Positions 26,371-37,256 of a DNA stretch of 64,000 nucleotides are shown here, piece after piece. Source of the stretch: Gymnogyps californianus (lineage: Eukaryota; Chordata; Aves; Accipitriformes; Cathartidae); contig NC_059477.1 in assembly GCF_018139145.2 (NCBI RefSeq), positions 31,413,502 to 31,477,501 of the forward strand, given 5' to 3'. How positions within the stretch are numbered: the stretch's first letter is position 1; each line of letters opens with the position of its first letter. A program made the position numbers and the translations under genes. Under the pieces are notes generated by a model that saw nothing but the letters and a program-made list of their open reading frames with translations, was not told the origin of the DNA and did no database searches.

Positions 26371-26577
26371 CCTTCTGTTCTGTACATGGAGCATCTCTCC
26401 AGAGGAATTTTTAGCACTCCATTATTTAAGCCCACAAAGAGCGACCTGTCGCTGTGCAGGATTTGGAGACTCTTGATTGCTTCCCGTTGTCCATCAGGGA
26501 GGATCTGCATTTCCTCTAAATAACAGCTCCTCAGGCTCCTGTTGTGGTAGAAAGGGCCTTCAAGATGGTGCCATACT
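26371..26577 (-). pseudogene. SEMA5B: SEMA5B coding exon (end of sema domain) with an apparent 1-bp frameshift
   Basis: The exon joins the previous one as (G)AG TAT, giving EYGTILKALST in family frame. After that the matching protein, RSLRSCYLEEMQILPDGQRE onward to VLKIPLERCSMYRTEG, is in another frame. The length is 207 bp, and one more base (208) would be needed to connect phase 1 in to phase 2 out. Reading on without the shift meets a TGA at 26531-26533 within five codons. The break lies between about 26540 and 26551. Splice sites are good (attag|AG and GG|GTAAGC) and the downstream half keeps LFVGLNNGVLKIPLERC intact. I type it as broken only because of this base. A sequencing or assembly error is the simplest explanation because no other exon shows damage. 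Confidence 0.8.
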
Positions 26578-28159
26578 CTAATGGAACAAGAAACAAGGCA
26601 CAAGTAAATCTTGGAGGCATTGACTTCATTTCATACCTGCCTAAAGAGTGAAGTATTAATGTCATCTTTACACAGCTGCTTTAAACCTAGTTCTGGGTCA
26701 CCTGCTGCCCGTGGGAGAGCGAGCTCCAGCTACATCATTACAATCCTCAGCAGTTCTCAGACATTACAGAAACCGCCTGTGAATGCATTTTAATGGGAAC
26801 CCAGAAGGATGTGAACCATCTGGAGAGTAAGTACCTGGAAATATTTCCCAGTTGGAGCACTGAGGCAGAAAAGAGTCTGGTCCCGTTACCAGTGAGTTAC
26901 ACAGCAAGGTGACCTGAGATAGCAGGGATCATTTCTGGTGCCTCGAGTCTGTATTTCTTTTGGTTTGTAGAGCAGATCAGTGTGATTTGATGCCATGACA
27001 AATGACAACAGATGCAGCGGCCCTGCTGGAAATCTCAGAGGCCTCCGTAATGACTGCATGGGTCACGGATCTAATTGATCCTCTTCCGGGAAGAAGCCGT
27101 CCTGCCAGCTTGACAAGGGGATGTTATGGCATGAGCAGTGCACACACAGAAACATATATGTTTGTGTTCACAGTGCTCTTACCTAAACAATTTAAAGATC
27201 TGATAAACTGTGGGAGATTTATGCTGGGGAAAAGGGAGCAACTACACCATTTTTCATTAAAACCCGGAAGAGGCCTGTCAGCCCCAACTGTTCTGAAGCT
27301 TAATCTTTCTATCCCGATCACTTCTGTACTGGTGCCAAAGCTCAGCAATTTACAGTGGCGGGGCTGGCTGCCATGCAAAGGTTCTCTTTCACTTAGGAGG
27401 GCCTTAAGCATGGAACAAGACTGAGGCCCAAGTCTGGGCTCAGTTTGTCTCAGGACCGGGTTTGTGTTCAGGGCTGCCTCTGGGTAGGGCTGTCTCTACT
27501 GAAGCATTTGACTGGTTTAAATATTTCAAGTCCAGCAGACCTTACTCTTCAGTCACCACTAACCAGGGCCAGAAAGCAAACACGAATAAGGAGGTAAGGT
27601 TATGGCAGTGGACCTTTCTACACAAATGATACGAGGCAGAAAGTATCCGAGCTTTCTCTCAGGCTTTGCAGCTGGGACTCCTCACTTAAAATATCAAGAT
27701 ATCAAAATGGCAGAACCATGTTGTATTTCCATTTAAGTACAATCTCTCATCTTAATCAATGTCCATGGAGGCTCCCATAGTGGGAATGTTACTAGAACAC
27801 ACCCAAGACGATCACTTTTCAAGTAAGTGGTGGTAAAAGTTAGATAAATTATGACACAGTCCTGGAAGGTGGTAACATGAGAATGAGGCAATGACTCTGC
27901 ATTCAGATGTGAGATTAAACTAACACTTATGGAGGCAATCCATCTTATTCTAAAGTCAAAGCTTCTGCAATAGAAGATAACAACATTATACCCATGAGGC
28001 TGGCCATATGCTCTGATTAATCAAACTACTTAATTTAACCTCTATCATTAGTATGAATATGGGCTAAGACAACCATTTATAACACTTTGTCCTTCTCAGC
28101 ATCTTTCATTTATCCAAGATATCTGTGCTTTTCAGAAGAGGCAATGTGTCCTGCTAATT

Positions 28160-28290
28160 AGAGGATGGCAGTAGAAATCAAGAGACTAAATCATATACTT
28201 AATTCTACCCCTGGCTCACTATGCTACCACAAAAAAGCACTTGCCTCAGCTTCCTCATCTGCATTACATTTCAGTGCATGCCCATTCCTG
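28160..28290 (+). repeat. L2/MIR-like interspersed repeat relic
   Basis: Words such as 'aattctacccctggctcac', 'cttgcctcagcttcctcatctg' follow the order of the MIR-type core (attcctggctctgcc, then cttgcctcagtttcctcatctg) in forward orientation. It is old and diverged, and identified by eye. Confidence 0.6.
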
Positions 28291-28354
28291 AAAGCACTGG
28301 GAGTAATACACCAGTAGGCACACGGAAGTGCAAAGAAAGACATAATTAAAACCT

Positions 28355-28470
28355 TGGCAAGCCTGGAGGTTAAGTATTATTATTGCTTATTTAGAGATGA
28401 GTATGTCATAGCGCAGAGAGGCAACTTACGTGCACGAAACCACAGAGCATTTCAGTGACCTTTCCTCTTC
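28355..28470 (-). repeat. L2/MIR-like relic, opposite orientation
   Basis: The stretch tattattattgcttatttagagatgagta...gcgcagagaggcaactta...ccacagagcat resembles the reverse complement of the same old repeat class (ttacagatgaggaaactgaggcacagagaggtt...acacagc). It may be a separate insertion beside the 28160 copy. Confidence 0.5.
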
Positions 28471-28756
28471 CCCACTCTTATGTATTAGCCTGATTAGTTG
28501 AAACATGTTTTTATAAAAGGGAGAAAAATGTTATTGTTGTTTTTAAACACAATGTAGATTTATGGTCTGTTCACCTGGGACTCTGCCTCAAGTCCTCCAT
28601 CCTGCTTTTAATTTACTCAGGCAAACTAACTTCCATGCAGTTTTGTGCCAAAATGATATTGAATGACAATTGCGTAATGATGTCACGGCCGGGCTCCCAG
28701 GGCTGCTAGGTCTACGAGCAAGTGGAGGGAACTTTCTTAAGCCCTGATGCTCTTAC

Positions 28757-28964
28757 CTGTTCCAATATACATCACATGGTAGAGAGTATCCATCCCCTGA
28801 ACAATATCAACCACCAGTTTGGAAAATCGAATGCTGTCCTGAGTCACGTACGGATCTACAGTCACGGGCTGCACGACATCATTCATCAGGAACAAGCGCT
28901 GCGCATCCTGCAGGACTCTCTCTGTCAGGTTCTCGTTAGGGCTGTCATCACTTAGCGTCCCACA
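28757..28964 (-). CDS. SEMA5B: SEMA5B coding exon (sema domain, later blades)
   Basis: This 208-bp exon enters in phase 0 and leaves in phase 1. It begins CGTLSDDSPNENLTERVLQD, continues through AQRLFLMNDVVQPVT and TQDSIRFSKLVVDIVQ, and ends TLYHVMYIGT plus one base. It contains an NLT glycosylation sequon. The acceptor is tttag|TGT and the donor ACAG|GTAAGA. The spared final G should combine with AG at the start of the next exon to give Glu, as expected for GTE(S/Y)GTIL in the family. The exon is fully open and aligns without gaps to SEMA5B as I know it. Confidence 0.95.
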
Positions 28965-30859
28965 CTAAACATGGAAGATTGAACTTCAGCGCCTGCATTT
29001 TCTCCCCACTCCAGCAGCCCAAGACCAAACCCCGAAATTCTTCTGGAAACCCATGTCCTGTTGATTTCCTGGGGAGGTGGGTCTGTGTGAGGGTCACAGG
29101 ATCAGGCTCTTAGCCTGATCATAGGTCCTTAGCCTAGCTTTGGCCTGTAGCCCACTCTTTAAAAACTTTTCTCCCAGCTGGTCCACTGACCAGCAATGTG
29201 GTGTTTCATTCACTTGTGATACCCTGCAGCCAGCATACCAGAATGGCAAAAGGCATTAACAAACCAAGGAGGAAAAGAAAGAATTAAAACTAGCTGTAGA
29301 AAGATTTAAAGCTAGCAGTGGAGAAAAAGTTTTTGTGGTGATAAATCCTTGAAGCATTTCAAATAATCTTCAGACTCTACCTAGCATCCCAGTCTGTACA
29401 ATGCATGAAAACTGGATGTTAAAAAACCTGAAAAATGGGTTGGTTTTGCATCAAAGAACCCAACTCACCAAACTGCTTTTCTCTGACGTGCTCCCTTCTG
29501 AACAGATCCCTCCAGTTTCATCTGAAGCAAGGCAGGTTAGCCACTAGCTCCCCCCTCCCCACACGCAGCTCTTCTATCCTCACAGCGAATGGCAGATCAG
29601 CCCGTGTCCATCCATCTTCCAGCACCAAGGGGTGCACTGAAACAGGACTCAATGCCCTTGTTCATCCAGAATAGGGGGGAATAAGAGACCTCATCTTGTG
29701 TCTTTTGAACATCAGCATAAGTGCTATCAGGTGGATAGTGCATTTTAAGGCCTGAGTTTCTATCTCACACTAATCTCTAGAATTCAGCATTTTCAAAAGG
29801 CAATGCAAGATTAAACTCTCCATGCAGTTTTGTGGTCCATGTCAGTAGCCAGGGCTGGATCTTTACTCTTCCCCACAATGCCATGCATGGTGGGCAGAAG
29901 ATTTATCACTCCAAAAGATAGCTGGGTGACTGGTTATTTATCTTGCCCAAGGCCATGGGAGTCAGTGGTACAATTACAAATCCTGCCAACTCCCATAGTC
30001 CATGGACAACTTCGCTTCTCACTAAGTGAAGCTCACACATGAGTAATTCCACTAGAAAAAAACCCACAAATTTCTTTTCCTTCATTTGTGTCCAGGTGTT
30101 TGGGCTTTCCTTGGAAGAGGAAATTCCTTGGAGAGTTAGTATACTGCGAATTAAGATCTCGATTTACAGCACCCCAGCTACAGTGTACAAATTTCCCATG
30201 TGCATACTCTTGATATGCATCAAAGCAACTATTTGCAGTGTGGCTGCCTTTCCGAGGTGCACCATGCAGAGCTTCTCTTACGATGTGCTAAAATATGTTG
30301 ACAGAAATTTAGCTCACATTTACACAATAAATTGGGATCCTAACGGCTGGTGTACTAAGCCCTACAATATTTTGGAGCTTGTGTGAACTAAGTGAACAGG
30401 GTGATACTAATTCCCACCACTACGAACATTGTCACTTTTTTATCAACTTGAGCATCTTCCTGAGTAGCCAGACTAAGGAAACATCAGTGGGTTTTTGATG
30501 TGTCCTCAGGTGAGTTTTAATGGTTTTTTTCTATTCCAATGGTCTTTTTTAAATCATGACTCATCCCACATTCTAAAGAGTTTTTAGATTCTCTCTTCTG
30601 CTGTGTCCTATACTTCTTCTGGTCTACACTACTGTTTTGCTTTGGGTGCTTTTCTCCCCACTCACTTTCCTTTCTAGAGTGTCACTGAAGGAGGAGTCCC
30701 AGTGGCAGGAATGTCATTGTTGGTTTTGTTTTCTGTGCTCATCAAGTCACAGATAATCCTTTTGGTCTATTGGCAGCCTGCATGCTGACGCAGCATCCCT
30801 CTGGTTTGGTTTTATTTTGTTTTGTTCTAATTTCCTGATTATCTTCACTGCCCTGATCC

Positions 30860-31260
30860 TCTATATCCTTCAGTATTTCTCCTTCCTTTCTGCAACAACA
30901 AAAAAATTCTGGCATGCTTCCCTCATCTTCCTTTGTGAACACTGAGGCAAAAAAATTAATTTAATTTTTTTGCAGTATCTATCTGCCTCTTCTGTGACTA
31001 AATTACCCTTGTCATCTCCTAAAGGCCCTTCACTGACCTCTTGTTCCTCCTGTACTTGAAAAACATCTTAATCTCTTCTTGCAATCTTCCTTTTGTCTGC
31101 CGCATACCTCCTTTTCCTTTCCTTATTTTCCTCTGACCCTTTTCTTTCATCTTGCTGCTGCAATCTTTGCACTCCACATTTTATCTGATACTTTTCACTA
31201 CATGGAAATGCTTTCCAAAGTCCTTTTCTATTCCTCCTGGGTTAGTGCAGCAAAGGACAG
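30860..31260 (-). repeat. CR1 LINE relic (internal region)
   Basis: On the plus strand the words TTTGTGAACACTGAGGCAAAAAA, then 'ctgcctcttctgtgactaaattacccttgtcatctcctaaaggccc' follow the reverse complement of CR1 elements (tttgtgaagactgaggcaaaaaa, then a block on 'ggtaaccaggtcccc' and 'gagggccc'). Many gaps and stops show an old copy with no coding potential left. Confidence 0.65.
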
Positions 31261-31302
31261 AAAGTCCTTGATTCTTAGTTAACCTTAATATTCCCTTTAA
31301 AC

Positions 31303-31336
31303 TCAAAAAAAAAGAAAAAGAGAGAGAGAGAAAAAA
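31303..31336 (+). repeat. A/GA-rich simple repeat
   Basis: A run of A followed by five GA units and more A. It is low complexity and may be the decayed end of a retroelement or a simple array. Confidence 0.85.
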
Positions 31337-31934
31337 CGCCTGGCCATGTTTGGCACGGCTGGGCCTTCAGTGAAGCTTTGTTTCTTGGTTTTGAGTGCAC
31401 CAAGCTGAGGGGGTGATCAAGAGCCCAAACCTGTCCCACCTTGTACAGGCAGAAGCCTTCTCGCAGGTGCCATGAGGGAATTCAAGGGGAGAAATCAAGT
31501 TCCTCAGCAGGAAACCAAGCACGTCCCTGCCTGCAGCATGGACCTGCCTCCCATCTGCTCTTGCTGTGATTTCAGGCAACTGCAGTCCTTTTTGGAAGGT
31601 GCCTGACATCACCAGCTTGAAGGCAGATGGCATTTGCAGGCAGCCTCAGCACCTTTGCCATAATAAAGGAGAGCCAGATTCACACAATTGGGCTGAAAGG
31701 ATTCACCATGGGGAAGGAAGGACAGGAAGACAAGTCCATCCTCCCTAGCATTCCCCAGGTGGGAAAGGACTGAGCTGTAAAATGGGCTCGTGCTTCAGAA
31801 GACTCAAGTTTGCTGGGGCTGTCACACGCATACTCTGCACCACACTGACTGAATCCAGGCATAAAGCGACTGAAATATTGTTCTATAATTTTCAAATTGG
31901 CCTTAACTGATAATCCTGGAAAGCTGCTCATTCA

Positions 31935-32230
31935 TAAAACCAAAGAGGTTTAAGGTGAGAAGGAACCACTGTGACCATCCTCATGCATCTTCTTCCACCA
32001 GTTACTGCTGCAACATGTCCATAACTTCTGGCTGAGCTACAGTATCTTGGAAAGACATCCACCTTGCACTGAAACACTGGTAGCTTTAGGAGCCCTATCA
32101 AGTGATGGAAAATTCATCACATCCTTACACAGTCACAGTCATTAATTACCCTTCTTGTTTAAAAATATAGGTTGTCTCCATTCTAGTTTGACTTTGTCCA
32201 GCTTCAGCTTTCAATCCTTCCCAGTTTCGG
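31935..32230 (-). repeat. CR1 LINE relic (3' end region)
   Basis: The plus strand reads GAGGTTTAAGGTGAGAAGGA followed by ccactgtgaccatc, later 'ggaaagacatccaccttgcactgaaacac', 'caagtgatggaaaattcatcac', 'attaattacccttcttgtttaaaaat' and 'tttgtccagcttcagctttcaatcc'. These follow in order the reverse complement of ancient CR1 3' regions known from turtles and birds. Orientation is minus, the same as the host gene. Confidence 0.8.
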
Positions 32231-32558
32231 TGGGGACGTGTGTCTATGTCCCCTTGTGAGCACCACATTCTCAGAGTTCATGTGTCAGTGATGACCGTAA
32301 CAGAGATTTAAATTATTCATTATTATAAAAAATCTGAACATTCTTATTATCGGTAAAACCATTCAATTTTTGCCATGCATCCCACGGTCTCAATAACATG
32401 TGGCAAGGACCTCCCCAGACTAAAACACTCATAAATGTGGAGAAATACAATTTATCTGCACCATGGGTCTACCTGGAAAAATGAGCCCCACACAAATCAA
32501 CCCATTGCAGTGACACAACATAAAAGGGACTGGAGTAAACTGAAGGCAGCAGCATTAC

Positions 32559-32694
32559 CTGGAAATTAGGGATAGGGTTTAACGTTGGCAGCCAGGCTGA
32601 TCTTGGGTTTTCTTGGTAACGGAAAGGGCCATTAAATGCCTGAGTAATGGCACTCAGATTGAAGGCACACACTGCTGAGGCAGCTATGCTGTTT
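32559..32694 (-). CDS. SEMA5B: SEMA5B coding exon (sema domain)
   Basis: This 136-bp exon enters in phase 2 and leaves in phase 0. Together with the last two bases of the previous exon it gives VNSIAASAVCAFNLSAI, then TQAFNGPFRYQENPRSAWLP, and ends NPIPNFQ. The acceptor is ttccag|A after a short pyrimidine tract and the donor CAG|GTAATG. CAFNLSAI.QAFNGPFRYQENPR is typical of SEMA5B; 5A has VFNLSAIAQAFSGPFKYQENSR. No stop or frame break is seen. The next exon starts with the conserved Cys of the CGTL motif. Confidence 0.95.
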
Positions 32695-32834
32695 CTGGAA
32701 AAGAGGAGAAAAAAATCAATTTAATCATTAGAACATTGACATTTTCATCATAACAGACATCAAACTCCACTCAAATAAAATACATGTAAATTGCTAGGTA
32801 GATGTACAGTGATACCAATCTCACAGGGAGTAAA

Positions 32835-32849
32835 AATAAATAAATAAAT
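32835..32849 (+). repeat. (AAAT)n short tandem repeat
   Basis: Nearly four AAAT units near the donor side of the intron. Confidence 0.85.
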
Positions 32850-33140
32850 TGTAAAATGCAGATGGCTTGCATGACAATTTTGAGAATGAATTTTAGGCTT
32901 GGTTTTAAAATGTCTGTGATTTAAGGGCCATGGAAGCAGTTCTGACAAGAAAGGTGAATACAGTTTAATTTGCATGGATTATTTGTGTCTGGTTTTATTT
33001 TTATTTTTTTAACAACCCATCTATCTTTATTGATTACAAACAACCTAATTTTTAATCTCTTGGTATTTCTCAAGGTGAAATTCTGTTTCTACAGGCTCCT
33101 GAAATCTTCAGCTATAAAATATATCCCCTAATATTTTGTG

Positions 33141-33190
33141 TATATATATATATATTTAAAAAAATACACACATGCATGCATATGCATGCA
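33141..33190 (+). repeat. TA run followed by CATGCATGCA alternating purine-pyrimidine tract
   Basis: A (TA)7 run at 33141-33155 is followed by A-rich sequence, a CACACA piece and CATGCATGCATATGCATGCA at 33171-33190, which is strongly alternating purine-pyrimidine and self-complementary. Confidence 0.85.
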
Positions 33191-34189
33191 GAGGAAGGGA
33201 AAGGGTGACAGTGCAAACCAGGCTGATTGTTACAGCAGCTCAGCACACGAAAAGGTCTTGCTAATACGTGAAAGCCTCTGTTTTCAATGATCACAGTTCA
33301 CTTCTTTGTGTTCCCAGCTGGGAATAGCATCTGTCTTGGGCAGACTGTTCACCACGCACGCACCAGCCAGGGAAGGCACGGCTAGGGAAATGCCACTGTA
33401 GGAAGGACTCTTTGGAAGGGGATTTGTTTTAGGGATGCTCCGCTGCTGTCAGACTCGCACACAGATCAGTCGGCCTTCGCTGTCCCATTTCAGCCATGGA
33501 GGACCCATTTCTGCAAGGTCCTGAGCAGGCTCAGCTCCTTTTGCCTCAAGAGGGTTGGAGGGTGCTTCCCAGATGGTAAGGGCACCTCAGGGAAGCTGGC
33601 CCAAAGAGGGACATGTGCTAAGTGGCAACCTGAAATTCAAACCTGCTCCCAGCTCTCCCCTTCCCCCTTGCTTTTTTTTTTTCAAAGGAAAAGAACAACG
33701 TTTAGAGAAAAAGATATCAGAATGAAACTAAAAATAGGGCTAGCACAAGAGACTGACTCGTCACGGTGCCCTTTAAATAACTCAAGCCCTGCTGTATGTA
33801 TCTTTCCGCTAATTAAAGTAATTTGAATTCTCTGAAAAGGACACTTTTTTTTTACTAAACCAATAATTACACTCTCTTGCACAAAAAAAAGCCTTGCTCC
33901 ACAATCCCAGGCTGGAAAGCAGAAGAACAGATTCTTTCAGAGCATATTTCTTCTGAGCAATACAACATTAGGAAGAACTTATTGCTTTGCCTTCCCATTC
34001 TCTGCTCCTGCCCCTGCCCCTTCCATCCCCAGAGTGATGGAGTAGCTCACTTTGAACATGTCAAAGCAACGCCGGGCGAACCTTTCTCCACTTTTGTCTG
34101 AACACTGCTGACGCAGTGCATGCTCACAGACGGCAGCTCTTAAGACAAAGGTAATGATGGATGACAAGTAAATGCCTTGAGGCACACAT

Positions 34190-34245
34190 GGGAAAAAAAA
34201 AAGAGAATGAGAAAGAAAATGAAAAAGGAAAAGAAAGAATAAAAC
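34190..34245 (+). repeat. Purine-rich (A/GA) low-complexity tract
   Basis: More than 50 bases consist almost only of A and G with a few T. On the transcribed strand this is a pyrimidine tract, but no exon with a sensible frame follows it. Confidence 0.8.
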
Positions 34246-35399
34246 CCCGCTAGTCTAACAAAAATACTTAAAAAAAAAAAAGATATTTTTAGGGCCCTGC
34301 TAAGGACTCCGCAGTTTAGCCCTTTCCCTTTGCTAGAGAGGAGAAAGGAAAGAGGTTTTCCATTAAATGTGTGGCCCATTTTCCTTTCCATTTGTGGCCT
34401 GGCATGTTTCCCATCCCTCCCTATGAAAAGTTTGATCCCAGTCTCAAGCCAGTGACATCAACTTGTGCAGCTGGCCCCTGTGTTGTCCTGGTGTGAAGTG
34501 TAACTTCCTTTATTCCCACCTCCTACTTCCTGTGATTAACTAGGTGGTTTAGAGAATGGGTTAAGTTCAAGGAGGTTTTAACATTGTCTCTATTACCTCC
34601 CAGAAAAATTTTAATAAGAACATCTTAAATATTTTATCAGCAGCTTCCCCCAAAAGCTCTCTTTCCCACTGATTCAGCTGGGTATAACATAACATGAAGC
34701 AATAAATCTATATGTGGGTGTTAGCACAACCACTAATACCGCTTTGTTATAAGATGACCCTAAATGCATTAAACATGAACCTTCCAAAATAAAAATACCT
34801 TTAAACAAAAAAATCATAGTTTTGTGATGCATTGGTATTCTATTATAAAGAAACTCAGACTGGAGCATACATCAACCCTCTTTGGTATGCAGAGCTCATG
34901 CAGCATGACATAAGTCCCAGTGGAAGTTAAAAGAATAATTACCATTATTTCTCTAGTCGGATGACAAATTGGAACATTTTCTCTTTGAACTCTCAAAAGA
35001 ACATCATGTTGTAGACCCAAAATGCTACTTGATCTAACTTCAGCTATTATCAATAACTCATTTCTTCAATTACACAAATGTTACATATTATATTGTCCTC
35101 AGAAGATACAAGAGAGAACGTACACCCGTAATGTATGGAGTGACTTAAGTGTAACCCAAAGGAGATGGGTAACACTCATCACGTCTCACGTTAAACCTGG
35201 GAGACAGACTCAGAAGACAACTGTTCCAACCACAGCTAGCCTATGTCTCCCCCCTTATAGTCCAAAAACTATACCGATTTGATAAATAAAATACAGTTAT
35301 TAATAATTTTCTCATTTCCAACTTCTGTTCTTGGCTAGACGAATGGACAAATGGATAGATAAAACATTATCACTATGGGCATAGAAGTCCTCTCTGATT

Positions 35400-35415
35400 A
35401 AAAAAAAAAAAAAAA
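35400..35415 (+). repeat. Poly(A) homopolymer, 16 bases
   Basis: An uninterrupted A run followed by GAGAG. No retroelement body was recognised next to it. Confidence 0.9.
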
Positions 35416-36970
35416 GAGAGAAGTATCATCTCAAATGCCCAAAGCAGTAGCCAGGTTTCCCTTTAATGTTCAAGAAGTTTGGCTAACATCCTCTACATGC
35501 TTTTAGAGAACGACTCATGCTCCTTTCAGTCCCAGGACAGATTTTCCCCGAAGTCCACAGTCAAGGTGCAGTGCTCAATCATGTATATTTTTTCGAGTTG
35601 CTTCTCCACTGGCTCACTTTTGGTTGACGTTGGCAATGGTAGTGCAGAAACAAAACATGGAAGATGGATCAGGGTGGCCAAACACTGACCGACTTCTTGG
35701 CATTTACAGAACGGGAATAACATTTGGGCTCTGTTGACTCTCAGTGAAACTCCCAACAGTGCTTTAGCTCACGAAGCTGGGGCTGATGCTTTGCGACTTC
35801 AAGGGCTTAAGTTCAAGCCCTGTCACACCAGCAAGTGACACATTAAAACAGGAAGACCTGTACTTCAGTGGGGCTTCACTTCTTTGGTTTGCTGTGGGCT
35901 TCTTGGGAACAGACCCTTATTCATATTGAACAGTACCCCATTGCACACAAAATCTCCAAAGAAGTTGGCTACCCAGCATGAGGAAGGCACTTGGAGTGTT
36001 TGTCGTGTGGAGTAACTAACTCAGATTTTCATTCTCTAGTTTACACATCAGGATAACACCCCCCTGGAGAACATGTATTATTGAAAATCAATACCACACA
36101 GACTGGTTATAGCTTGAAACTTATCATCCTAGCCTCGGGCTTCAGAGAAAAAGTTATTTGAGTTTTCCTGACATAAAAATATACATTATGAGTTTTTTAA
36201 TATATTTTTTAATTAACTAACTCCTCTTCTCCTTTCTGCTTTCACAGCTACACTAAATCATTCCAATTACAAGTTTTTTCAATATCAAGCCAAAAAGAGG
36301 TGATTATGAAGTTTCAGAAATCATGCCTTCCCCTTGGAGTTCCAATGCTGCTTTTGATTTGCAGACCTGAAATAGTCTGTAGCAGAGGTACAGTCCCCCT
36401 TGGAAATGTCAAATGCTGTGTAGCCCGCATGACTTTGCTTCTATAAATTGTTGTTCAACAGCAGTTTATGTTGATTTCAGTCTAGGCTGTTGTGATCCCA
36501 GCTGCCTCATTCTCCTCCTTCCAGTCCTTCTCTCCCAAGCACAGGTATGTGTCCATCTCATGGGCCAGCCCCAATGTTCACACAATTGTGTCAGATTGTC
36601 CAGGCAGCTAGCCTGACTGAAAATTAATTACGTTCTTCTGTTGGGTCATTTTTAGACCAGCTCTCTGAACTATACAAGTAACATCGCCACTACAAAAAGT
36701 CAGAAGTCTGTCACAGCCCAGGTTTGTATCAAATTAAGTTACCCTAGAACTGCACAGTCACCTTTTATGGACTCCAGGACTCTATGAACCATGGATTAAA
36801 AACATTGTCCTAAAGTCTATGTTGCCATAATGGATAACACAGACGTATGTATTCCTTCATGTTAACCAAAGGATCTTTCAAAAATGATTGCTCAGACTGT
36901 CTAAGAAATCAGGATATTGTCAGTCTCAGACTGCTGGGGATAGAAGGGCAGTAAAACCAGCGCAACTTAC

Positions 36971-37256
36971 ACATTAGTAGTGAAGACGCCATAGATCAGA
37001 TCTTGCTCGGGAAGGTAGAAGGTGCTTTGCAATTCGTTATAATAGAAAGGGATTTCTCCAGCACGGGAGCAGTTCAGCCTGGCCTTCATGAAAGTCGTCC
37101 ATGTGTCCTCCAGCAAAAATCTCCCTCCGATATCATTTTTGCAAACCCTTGCCACACGAGAATACACTGTTTTCCCACAGTCATGTTCTACTGCATTCTC
37201 ACGAAAGAAGAAGTAGGTGAACAAACCGATGTCATAGGCAGCAATAAAGTTAGGCT
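36971..37256 (-). CDS. SEMA5B: SEMA5B coding exon (sema domain core)
   Basis: At 286 bp this is the longest exon in the window. It enters in phase 1 and leaves in phase 2. It begins with a split Glu codon followed by PNFIAAYDIGLFTYFFFREN, continues VEHDCGKTVYSRVARVCKND and GGRFLLEDTWTTFMKARLNC, and ends LIYGVFTTN plus GT. The GGRFLLEDTWTTFMKARLNC block with its N-linked site (NCS) is among the most conserved parts of the sema fold. The acceptor is ttcag|AG and the donor AATGT|GTAAGT. TVYSRVARVCKND and PEQDLIYGVF follow SEMA5B, while FTYFFF also occurs in 5A, as expected for close paralogues. Confidence 0.96.

Larger units (their letters stand above)
26578..28756 (-). other. SEMA5B: SEMA5B intron, 2.2 kb
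   Basis: This intron lies between two sema exons. It contains L2/MIR-like relics at about 28160-28290 and 28355-28470. The frames at 27002-27424 on both strands look like chance frames. Nothing else was recognised. Confidence 0.85.
28965..32558 (-). other. SEMA5B: SEMA5B intron, 3.6 kb
   Basis: This intron lies between two sema exons. Two CR1 LINE relics in the gene's sense lie at about 30860-31260 and 31935-32230, with a GA-rich simple run at 31303-31336 between them. The 29.0-30.4 kb part shows nothing recognisable. Confidence 0.85.
32695..36970 (-). other. SEMA5B: SEMA5B intron, 4.3 kb
   Basis: This intron lies between two sema exons. It carries simple repeats (AAAT units at 32835-32849, TA at 33141-33155, a purine-rich run at 34190-34245 and A16 at 35400-35415). 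I recognised no interspersed element or coding exon in it. Confidence 0.85.
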
